Below are positions 55,520 to 64,000 of a DNA stretch of 64,000 bases, in pieces. The stretch comes from Cycas panzhihuaensis. Taxonomy: Eukaryota; Cycadophyta. A model generated the notes under the pieces. The model searched no databases. It was not told where the DNA came from and was given only the letters and a program-made list of their open reading frames with translations. Positions within the stretch are counted from its first letter, which is position 1. The number at the start of each line of letters is the position of its first letter. Made by a program: the position numbers and the translations under genes. Location of the stretch: NCBI GenBank assembly GCA_023213395.1, contig CM041465.1:67153741-67217740 (forward strand), read 5' to 3'.

Positions 55520-58148
55520 TGTTTCCCAACTGCCGAGAATGGACTCGGGCCGCATCGACTCAGGTAAGCTCAGGTATACGTTCTTACTCCCGTCCTCACT
55601 CTTGTTCAACCGAGGTCGCTTGGTAGATTGCCTGATGCATGCTTGCATGTCATTCACATGACTGCACTACTTTCTTGCTTGGTCACACTGCATGTGCCTG
55701 CCGCATGCCACTCAACCTATGACGACCCACCGTGGGGGTACTCCTCAGCGAGTGCTACACCCCATATGGCACTTAGCCACCCACATCGTCTCCACAGCCC
55801 CTCGGGTGCCTCAGTCAGTCACGTCTCACCCACGACAGCATTCTACCTCTACTTTGATTCATATTCCAAGTATGATAGGATCCCTGGTTGAGACCCATTC
55901 CTCTTTTCTGACCACTTGTCAACCATCTAGGCACCAATTCCCAGCTTGTTCAGCCCTAACAAACTCCCTGTTTTACTCCAGACCCTATTTCTGGCTTGAT
56001 TTTTACCTATAGGCTCGCACCACTATAAACTTAGCAGTACCACAATATTTACCATGGTACCATGATGTTTACCATGGTACGATTGTTCAAAAAAGTTTTT
56101 TAAAACTGACGCGGCAGTTCCCACTCTTTTCGCAGAGCTGTGATGTGGTGTCTGCGTCTTTTGACTTCCCGGTGACTCTCAACATTTACTTAGGGTTAGT
56201 GGAAGATAAAAACCAAAAAGTCAATTATTCTTCCCCTTCTTCCTCCATTTTTTGGATGTTACTCCTACAACTCTCCATTACCTACTGCATAAAGGCATAC
56301 TGTTCAGTTGCTACTCTTCCTACAGAGATTATTGATACATCTTAGGCTCAGCACTAGTAGTTCAGGCCTCCTATTCTAGGTTCATACGGTGGAAAGCAGA
56401 GCATTTACAGGAACTCTCCAAGGAAAAGCTCCTAGGTCCTAAACCGTAGTGGTGTTTCTCATGGTGGCCTCTCCTCCAAAACTAGCCTTCAAACCCTGCC
56501 AAATGCAGGTCTTTCCTTCTGTTTTCCAGCTGAAGTAAACTCCTATTCTCTGCTATAAGGTACTCCCCACTATTTTCTCTAAGATCCATGTTTTTTCCTT
56601 CACTTTTTGTGGATAGTGTTTGGTATATTTATTTTTCATGATTTTGTGCCCATTTAGCATTAGCTCTTTGCACATTGGGTTGTAATGCTTCCCTTCATTT
56701 TCCTATAAGCCTACTTTAAGGTGGCTATGTAGAGGGGGTGACACAAAGAAAAGTAGAGGGAGAAAGATAGGGCTAGACCCCCTTGTTGACCTTCTCCCCA
56801 AGGATCCAAACCCTTCTTTTCTTTCCCCCTGCACCTTTTGCCTCCCTTGAAGCTGGGTTAGGGACTTGGGAGCCTACCTTCAAATTTGAACCAATGTTGG
56901 CAGCTCTTTGCCATGCTAGTTTTAGACCCTTTTTATTAGTTTTGGGCACCACGTAAGCCCCAAAACTGCTCCTGATTAGTTCATAGCCTGTAGCTTGTCC
57001 CAACTGGATAGTCTATTACTCATAGCACCCCGTCCTTTGGGCGTGCTTACACATCATCCTGCTAGTTTCTCTCCTCTTTTGCTTGCTGCCCTACACAACC
57101 AATATAGTCTATTTCTTCTTCCCCAAGGCCATGTGGGGACTTCTGTGGGTGAGCTAGCCATTCTGAGGCTAACTCTTTTGCATTGGGTACCAGTTGGTGT
57201 GGTTGCTTATTGGAGTCTTGTTTGGATTTCTTTGGAGTAATATGCACATGTTCTTGATTTAGTTTGATTTTAACTTTTTTATATTTACATACGTATAGTA
57301 GATATATTTGTATCCCCTCTTCTGGGAGGGAGAGACTTGCATGTTTTGACTAGCAGGTTTTGTGATTATGGAGATACACATGAGACGAACTGGTTAGTAG
57401 GTTAGTCTCTTGTTGGTTGCTTTTCCTTGTTTCCCTTTTTTTTGTTGCTTTGCTTTGCTTTACTTCTTTCACATACTTTGGGGAGGTAAGTTAGCCCCTT
57501 CAACTGCTCATGGCAATCATCGCCGGTCAGTCTCACCTATGCAACAAGTAGAGCAGGAAGGCACATAAAGCAATAGGAAATGCAACGCTTCATTCGAACA
57601 CCGGGTCTAAGTACTCCTCTTTCCCTTTTTATTCTTTTCCTATAGCATTGTTTCCATGCATGTGTTTGCATATTAAAAACACGTAGGAAACAGAAAAAGG
57701 GGAAGGAATACATATTTGTATATGCGTATCTCTTATTAGTAGTTATTTTTTATTACGTATAGGTAGTTTTCCTTAAATGTGAACCACTTGCCCCTCACTT
57801 CTTCGATTAGCCTACACGTAAAATATTTTATCACACACACACCACCTACACATTGCCTTCTCTCTTCTTCAAGAAGACACAACCCTGTACGTCCCTTCCT
57901 CCTCTTCCCAGCCATCCAAGGGGTAGGAGGGCCTCACCTTTTGGGATGACCCAAGGCCTTGCTTTGTGTCCCTTCCCCGAGATCACCTTGAAGTAAGTAG
58001 GCACCATTTGTAGGTCCCGAATCCACGCTCCAGCGCACGGACGCCCTGCATGGTGATTCCTTACCGACCAATAAAAACTCATAAGCCGACTCAGTTGTAT
58101 ATAGCCATACCTTGCTAACATAGGAAACCACCCCGTGGAAGCGTTTCA
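55520..58148 (+). repeat. gypsy 5' LTR, copy C (2,629 bp)
   Basis: Starts TGTTTCCCAACTGCCGAGAA and ends AAGCGTTTCA, both canonical TG/CA. It is about 500 bp shorter than in A and B, while the end-to-end landmarks are kept: the GATAAAAA box at 56,205, GAGCTAGCCATTCTGAGGCT at about 57,150, CAGCCATCCAAGG and GAGGGCC at about 57,911. Confidence 0.92.
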
Positions 58149-58149
58149 T

Positions 58150-58168
58150 TGGCGACCATACTGGGAAC
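58150..58168 (+). promoter_or_regulatory. gypsy primer-binding site, copy C
   Basis: TGGCGACCATACTGGGAAC, one base after the LTR end, with the least mutated start (TGGCGACC) of the three copies. Confidence 0.82.
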
Positions 58169-58439
58169 CACCAGTAAGGGAACTAGTTTCGCTTCTCTTC
58201 CTGTTGGTGTTCTTACTTTTAGGTGATCCTCTTGACTTACTTTCCAGTTGGGCAGCCCCCAGCATGTTTGTTTCATGCCCTTTGCTCTCTTCTAACAACT
58301 TTCGTAAAGGTGTTGCATGCGACGTTTCTCGTGTCGTTTGCAAGGTCTGCCACCGTTGTTAGAAGACCCATCGTATTGTTCCCTTCCATCATCAGATTTT
58401 GATTCAACAATGGAAGGCTACCATTCCGATTAGGCTTAT

Positions 58440-60670
58440 CACACCTTGGTCTCGAGAACTAAAGAGTTTCCCGCATCCATTCCATGATCCATCCATGAGG
58501 GTGACGATCCCATCTATTACCCGAGTGACCAGCCTCACCCTTTCGACATTCATCTGCTCATGCAGTAGAAGGCTCGCCTCTTCATGAGATTCACCATTCG
58601 ATCGATGATTCTTATGAGGAGTACCCTGAGGGATCTCCGTCATTTGAGGTCCCATCGACCTCTTATGGGTACGAAGATACCCCTCCAGCCGATATGATTG
58701 AAGCTAGCAGTGAGTACTTTTGAGTGACTTACCTTCAATCACGTCCCAGGCAATTTGAAGAAGCCTTGCGTGGCAAGGCACCTTCTTCATCCGCACCTGC
58801 TCCTCCTACGACAAGTAATCCCTCCATTCATGTGCACTCATCCCACTCCGTGTCTACACCTACTTTGGGGACTAGTGTTGCATCCTCTATTCATAGTCAT
58901 GGTCCTGCTTCTTTAGGACCCTTCCGTGGTGTGTCTTTCCCCTAGCTTGGGGTTAGCATGCCTTTTCCAAGCCAAGTGAATGTGCCACTCTCAAACGTAG
59001 CACATGCGTTCCCTAGTAGGCCTAGAGGTCCTACTAGTACTACTGCCACTAGCTATATAGGACCCACTCCCACATATGTCCAAAGCCCATCCAGTGATCC
59101 TTCTCTTTACTTACCCCTAGGTTATGCATCTCAACCTTGGGGGCAGGGTAAGGGAAACCATCTTCTAGTTTATAGGGTAAACCCGTTGCACCCATATGGG
59201 GTCGCACCACCTATGGGTGGCCCATATGGCAAGAATTCGATCCCGCACCCTCCGTTTTCACCGTCCAGCGTGACTTCTTTCGCTACGCCTTCGCAAGGGA
59301 ACCTAGCTCCCTTCCAAGGCGTTTATCCTCAAGCCCCCTTCTAACAAGGGGTGTTCCTCCAAGGAGGGATGGGTTTACCACCCCTATCCATTCCTTGCTC
59401 ATTGCCATTCGTCGATCCTATGGTCCATGCAAGAGCACGTCCCTTCATGGATTATAGGTCGATGCCACTATCCATTGAGGTGTTAAGAACTAATCTGCCG
59501 CCTCACCCTCCTGAAGTTCCCAAATTCGATGGAACTTCGTCGCAAGACCCAGCTGAACACGTGCTTAGTTTTTCTATGGTGTGTATAGATTACTGGGCTT
59601 ATGACCATATCCTAATAAAACTGTTCCCATGATCCTTGCAGGGCGACACCCTTAAATGGTTCTACCATCTCCCTGCCCACTCTATCTTTTCATTCCAGCA
59701 AAACTGTTCCCATGATCCTTGCAGGGCGACACCCTTAAATGGTTCTACCATCTCCCTGCCCACTCTATCTTTTCATTCCAGCAATTGGTGGACGAATTTA
59801 TCAACTACTTCGATGTAGCCCATCCATTCGAGAGCAGAATGAAATCTCTCCTTTCGCTCAAACAAGGTCACGATGAAATGAATCGTGACTTTGTGAGACG
59901 ATTCCATGACCTCCTTCACTCCACTAAGGCCACGTTGCCTGAGGAGCTGAAGAGAGATCTTTTCGTTAATGCACTTCATCCTGAAGTACATGTGGAAGTC
60001 CTCAAAATGGGGGCAACCACATGCGACTCCACGATCACGAAATGCTTAGCGTTAGAGGTTATTGAGATCCAAGCGGGACTCAAGAGGTCTCTTAAGCCCT
60101 CACAACGTCGTGAGGCACCTCCCCCAGCCAAGGAAACTAAACCTTCGTAACCCACTAGGTCTACCTCTCATTCAACTGAGAGGACTTTAGACCCCCTTAC
60201 TTCTGCCATATGCTCATTCGAGCGCACGATGAAGGAGCTTAAACTCCAAAGCCCTTCATCACCAACCTCCAACAAATAAATTTAACAAGCCTCTCATGTC
60301 GTTCCCCCCAAAGGGGGTAGTACCCAACCTTCTCAAGTGAGGAAAGTCAATCCTCCCCTTGAGAAGAAGTGGTGCTCCATCCATGGGAAATGCTTTCATG
60401 ATGACTCGCATTGTCAGGTGCAGCACCCTCGTGATGCCCCACCGCGTGATTCGTCTCCCAGACGGGCATCGAGGCACAATCTCTATCAACCCGTTCATAA
60501 GGATCCGTTCCCCAAATATGGGGAGCATGATCGTAATGCTCAACAAAGAAACAACCGAAACCGGGGTAGATCCCCCAATTCTCGCCCTTCGCATGATAGA
60601 AGGAAGGGTATACGAGGTTCATCATCCTCTTCGCGTTCCCCTAGCTCCTTCACCTTCGTGATCCCGTAAC
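58440..60670 (+). pseudogene. gypsy gag, copy C, nearly open
   Basis: An acidic start (about 58,495) leads to a long Ser/Pro-rich segment (58,760-59,345) and the core (59,400-60,150): MDYRSMPLSIEV, PEVPKFDGTSSQDPAEH, SLQGDTLKWFYHLP, LVDEFINYFDVAHPFE, LSLKQGHDEMNRDFVRRFHD and LKRDLFVNALHPE. Then comes the zinc-binding-like motif KKWCSIHGKCFHDDSHCQVQ (60,364-60,423) and a basic tail (NNRNRGR). Defects are a TGA at 59,630-59,632, an 83-bp tandem duplication that shifts the frame, and a few other stops. Confidence 0.88.
59618..59783 (+). repeat. 83-bp tandem duplication inside gag
   Basis: The segment from AAACTGTTCCCATGATCC to TTTTCATTCCAGCA occurs twice head to tail with a period of 83 bp (first from about 59,618, second from about 59,701). 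Because 83 is not a multiple of three, it puts the two halves of gag in different frames. Copies A and B have a single unit. The two units are identical as far as I can read, so the duplication is recent. Confidence 0.95.
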
Positions 60671-60736
60671 AAGGGAAAGAAGGTAATTCAGATACTTAAG
60701 ACCACTCCCCTTTATGCCTTAACTCAGTCTCAAGTT

Positions 60737-61490
60737 GTGAAGGAGGCAGCTAGCGCCTCTACATCTACATCACATCTTGATCCTCCTCCGGAAGCTGTTC
60801 CTCCAGAAATACCTTCACTTCCCAAGAGCATTCATGTCCGCCCCAGTCGCTTTGACTTTAGAAGAGACCTTACCCAACCCACAGGGAAGGGTAAACCCTT
60901 TTCTATAGTTGAAGAGCTTCATACTGTGGCTGCTGGAATCTCCATCATGGACGTCTTGAGAAGCTGCCCTAAGCAATGAACGCTCCTCCTGGAAGCTTTG
61001 GGATTGAATGACGCACCTGTTCACGCTTTGGGCACCACCCAAAGTCGTGAACCCGTCATCTCTTTTGATCCTAGAGATCTTCCCCCACCCAGTAGAAGGG
61101 AATGCCAATGGAACTTCCCTTTCACGATTACCATAGACACACCCAATTATACATTGTAAAGGACTGTCATGGACAATGGCTCTTCTGTGAATGCCATGCC
61201 CTTGCGCATTATGCAAGAGCTTGGCATTTTTGCCTTGGAACCCATCCCATGGCGATGCCAAGGGTACGATGGTAGTGAGAAGACTCCCTTAGGATCTATC
61301 TCGATACCTCTCACCCTCGAGGATAAGACTGTCCTTGCTGACATCATTATCCTCGATGTGGATGTTGATTACAACCTCCTCCTGGGTCGACCATGGCTTG
61401 ACCAAATGGGAGCCATGTGTTCCACCCGTTGGGGGAAACTTAAGTTTATCCATAATGGACAAATGAGAGTTGTCTCCTGCGAGTGACCAC
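60737..61490 (+). pseudogene. gypsy aspartic protease, copy C
   Basis: The N-terminal flank includes IHVRPSRFDFRRDL, MDVLRSCPKQ, TGA (60,977), ISFDPRDLPPP and CQWNFPFTI. The open frame 61,169-61,486 begins at the active site, VMDNGSSVNAMPL (DNG near 61,172), and continues to LPLTLEDK-like sequence, DYNLLLGRPWLDQMGAM (about 61,367-61,417) and GKLKFIHNG. All retropepsin hallmarks are present. One TAA lies before the active site (61,157) and one TGA near the middle of the flank. Confidence 0.85.
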
Positions 61491-61499
61491 TCATGAAAT

Positions 61500-62450
61500 A
61501 AACTAGACCATCTACTCAAGCAAGCCATGGCCATATGAAGGGAAGTAAAGGCCCTTCTAATCACGCCTTGGCCTGCACCATCGGTATCCCCGATTCTGCT
61601 TACCATGAAGAAGATCCTGCATCTTCTTCTCCTAGTCTAACTCGTTTTGCTCCCATCGGCGTGAGAAGCTATGGATACCTCACCATGTTGGACGATGATA
61701 TGTCCCATAGTGAGGATGAGGATCTTCCTCATCCAGCTTCCTTCCTTCGCGCTAGTGGGGGGTATTCTTCTCATTCTAGGTCTCAACCTAGAATCCCTTT
61801 TGTCGTAGAGCCCAATCACTCTCTCGTATCATATGCCGTTAGATTCCTAGTCCTCTCTTTCCATCACCGTCCACAAGTGATGGCACCGAGAGTTTCTTTC
61901 TTGCCTCTTACAAGAGATCTCTCCTTAACTCTCCCTTAGAGTTCCTTATGGATGTTGAGAAGCTTACAGGTCATCCTAGTCCTATTGCTCCCATGCCATC
62001 CTATACCTCGTCTATTCGAAGTCAAGTCATCCATGGGGTGGACTACTTTAAAGATGATGAGGCTTTACTAGAGCACTTAGCAGGTTCCATGCCCAACTTA
62101 CCTTCTGGTCATAATAAGCTTAGCCACCAGAAGATCCTAGCAACTGGGTCCACGTTAGCTGACCCGATCCCATCCTTCATTCTGTCTCCTCCTATTGATC
62201 TTGCATCCCTCCATTTTGAGGAGGGGAACACCATGTGTAGGGGGGCAACTCAGGACACAGTCCTCGCCCTGAGCAAGATCATTAAGGTGGGGGCGGAGTG
62301 TACTCCTGATGAAGTAAGGGAATACTCCTTTTTATTCTAGGAATTCTAGGATGTGTTCATGTGAGACTACTCTGACATGAAGGGAATTGACCCCTCCATC
62401 ATCACCCACAACCTCACAACTATTCCTAGCACTTGCCCTATGCGCCAGAA
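61500..62450 (+). pseudogene. gypsy pol linker with conserved motif, copy C
   Basis: Frames 61,535-61,939 and 61,948-62,340 contain GVRSYGYLTMLDDD, SEDEDLPHP (about 61,710) and VIHGVDYFKDDEALLEHLAG then MPNLPSGHNKLSHQK (about 62,026-62,130), followed by LHFEEGNTM and LSKIIKVGAECTPDEVREYS just before RT. The latter recurs in A (LGKVIKIEAECSLEEIKEYT). No enzyme motif is seen. Confidence 0.7.
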
Positions 62451-62454
62451 GTAG

Positions 62455-63125
62455 CATCCTCTCCATCCCAAACTTTCAACCACTGTCAAGATGGAGGTTG
62501 AAAAGCTCTTGGATGCATGACTTATCTCTTCCATCGATTACCCTAAGTGGGTATTGAACATCATTCCCGTTGCTAAGAAGAACGAGACCATTCATATATG
62601 TGTCAACTTCCGCAACATTAACAATGGTTATCCTAAAGACAACTTCCCACTCCCCCTTATCGATCAAATAATCGATCGAATTGCTAGATTCGAAGTCATG
62701 TCCTTAATGGACAGATTTTCTAGCTACAATGAAATCCAGATATCTCCCGAAGACCGCCACAAGACTTCCTTCACTACGCCATGGGGTACCTTTGCCTACA
62801 AGGCAATGCCCTTTGGCCTTAAAAATGTGGGTGCTACTTATCAAGGAGCCATGCATTTCATTTTTCATGACCTCATCAACAACACATTGGAGGTCTTCAT
62901 GGATGACATGATGGGTCTTTCACGTATTAGAGCCCATCATCCCTCTGACTTGTGGGCCATCTTCACACGATACCACAAGTACCATGTCAGTCTAAACCTA
63001 CTTAAATGCGTGTTTGCTATCACCTCAGGCAAACTCTTGGTTTCCTTGTATCAAAGCAAGGAATCCAAATCGATCCAGATAAAGTCAAGGCAATCCTTGA
63101 CATGCCGCCTCCTAGAACCCAATGA
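62455..63125 (+). pseudogene. gypsy reverse transcriptase, copy C, one frameshift
   Basis: HPKLSTTVKMEVEK, LISSIDYPKWV, VAKKNETIHICVNFRNIN, DNFPLPLIDQIID, SLMDRFSSYNEIQISPED, TTPWGTFAYKAMPFGLKN and EVFMDDMMGLS (FMDD at 62,896-62,907) are all in one frame (62,554 to about 63,030). A one-base deletion relative to A in the LLVSL region (about 63,033) shifts the frame before SKQGIQIDPDKVKAILDMPP. The catalytic Asp residues are intact. Confidence 0.92.
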
Positions 63126-63761
63126 CAGATTAAGTTGTTTCTAGGTAGGCTTGGTTTCCTTAAGCATTTTTTAGCAGACTTCACCATAAACGCCAAACCC
63201 CTTACTAACCTATTGAAGAAAGGAGCCCAATTTGTATGGTCTGACAAGACCCAACAAGCCTTTGCAGGACTCAAGGAAGCTCTCGCTTCCGCTCCTACGT
63301 TAACGCCTCCTCATTTCGATAGGCCCTTCATCTTGTATACCTCGGTAACCGATGAATCCCTGGGCATAATGCTTGCACAAGAGGATGATTTGGGAACCGA
63401 GAGAGCAATCTATTTTATCAGCCGCACCCTCATGGCTACTGAACTTAACTACCCTCCTGTTGAGAAGGAATGCCTCTCCTTAGTCCATGTGACCAAGAAG
63501 TTCAGGCATTACTTGCTCGGTAATACTACCAAGGTGATCGGCCAATCTGATGCCTTGCGTTATTTACTTACTCGTTCAGACTTGACGGGTAGGGCAGGTT
63601 ATTGGGCCATGCTACTTCAAGAGTTTGACTTGCAATTCATTAACAGGAAGTCAAAAAAAGGAATAATAGTGGCAGAGCAACTAGCAGACGCCCCCATTCC
63701 CAACACGAGCGGCGTTCCTGTTGATGACTCTCTCTCTAACGAGTCTATTTTGACCGTCTAA
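63126..63761 (+). CDS. gypsy RNase H domain, open frame, copy C
   Basis: An uninterrupted frame of about 208 codons (63,135-63,761) starts in the RT thumb/connection (LGRLGFLKHFLADFTINAKP, LLKKGAQFVWSD, QQAFAGLKEAL). It continues into RNase H: PFILYTSVTDESLGIMLAQE, RAIYFISRTL, ELNYPPVEKECLSLVHVTKK, RHYLLGNTTKVIGQSDALRY. The usual D at FILYTDAS is Ser-Val here. It is a fragment of pol, not a gene of its own. Its stop (TAA at 63,759) falls where A continues into integrase. Confidence 0.88.
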   Translation, partial: QIKLFLGRLGFLKHFLADFTINAKPLTNLLKKGAQFVWSDKTQQAFAGLKEALASAPTLTPPHFDRPFILYTSVTDESLGIMLAQEDDLGTERAIYFISRTLMATELNYPPVEKECLSLVHVTKKFRHYLLGNTTKVIGQSDALRYLLTRSDLTGRAGYWAMLLQEFDLQFINRKSKKGIIVAEQLADAPIPNTSGVPVDDSLSNESILTV

Positions 63762-64000
63762 AGTACTTCTCCTCACCCGCTTGCTAATAGCGAGTGGTAT
63801 GGTGACATTGTGCAGTATTTGACTCAGCAAGAATACCGCCCTGAAGCCAGCAATAAAGTTAGATTACGTATCTGCACCACCACTAGGCAATACTTCCTCG
63901 TGGATGAAGTATTGTACAAGAGATCCTTCAATGGGATCACCTTGTCACTGTCGCTTACGCCCGAAGGCACCAAATACTCCGCGAATGCCATCATGGCATT
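63762..64000 (+). pseudogene. gypsy integrase N-terminal flank, runs off the window
   Basis: After the stop the same frame continues with HPLANSEWYGDIVQYLTQQE, EASNKVR and TTRQYFLVDEVLYKRSFNG, collinear with 40,100-40,320 of copy A just before the HHCC zinc-binding region. The window ends before the zinc ligands. Confidence 0.8.

Larger units (their letters stand above)
55520..64000 (+). mobile_element. Ty3/gypsy element, copy C, youngest, runs off the window
   Basis: 5' LTR, primer-binding site, gag, protease, linker, RT, RNase H and the start of integrase. It sits inside the copia element and so is younger than both the copia and copy B. It has the longest open frames, the fewest stops and the highest GC of the family here. 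The 3' end and 3' LTR lie beyond 64,000. The left flank GGCCT (55,515-55,519) should recur after the 3' LTR. Confidence 0.93.

Noticed and set aside
63135-63761. The 208-codon frame as an independent host gene
   Set aside because: Its sequence is RT connection plus RNase H, collinear with copy A's pol, and it starts downstream of a frameshift inside RT.

Overview
The window looks like nuclear DNA from a large, repeat-rich plant genome. It is AT-rich, has no convincing host gene, and consists of old, mutated retrotransposons: Ty1/copia, Ty3/gypsy, a plant L1-type LINE with a terminal RNase H, and a miniature LTR element (TRIM). Many copies carry stops at former Gln, Arg and Trp codons, as expected of ancient methylated elements. 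A gymnosperm or another giant-genome seed plant would fit, but the sequence does not name the species. I see no tRNA, rRNA, CRISPR array or bacterial-style operon.

Left part (1-31,366), very AT-rich: intergenic DNA holding a minus-strand copia-like LTR (3,004-3,421), a solo copia LTR with near-identical 5-bp target duplications (6,946-7,611), a minus-strand LINE (about 9,150-12,000) with a complete 323-bp TRIM inside it (10,582-10,904, perfect GTAAT duplication), a plus-strand LTR fragment related to the first one (14,260-14,534), a badly decayed minus-strand gypsy element (14,535-22,171) containing a second, 5'-truncated TRIM, the 3' half of a plus-strand copia element with its 3' LTR (24,105-25,974), and a minus-strand copia element (25,975-about 29,300) whose reverse transcriptase is cut exactly at that LTR.

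Right part (31,367-64,000), clearly more GC-rich: three plus-strand copies (A, B, C) and one minus-strand fragment of a single gypsy family with unusually long LTRs (2.6-3.2 kb), a primer-binding site of the TGGCGACC type, gag, aspartic protease, reverse transcriptase (FMDD), RNase H and integrase. The insertions are stacked: copy B entered the minus-strand fragment at 45,180, a Tnt1/Tork-like copia element entered B at 51,991, and copy C entered that copia at 55,520. C is therefore the youngest layer and has the longest intact frames. Its 3' end lies beyond the window.

The most unusual items are the TRIM family and its clean insertion into the LINE, an antisense coiled-coil reading frame downstream of integrase in copy A (42,168-42,800, minus) whose internal stops are all TAG, a family-specific conserved block between protease and reverse transcriptase, and a 343-bp microsatellite lying exactly at a broken reverse transcriptase.
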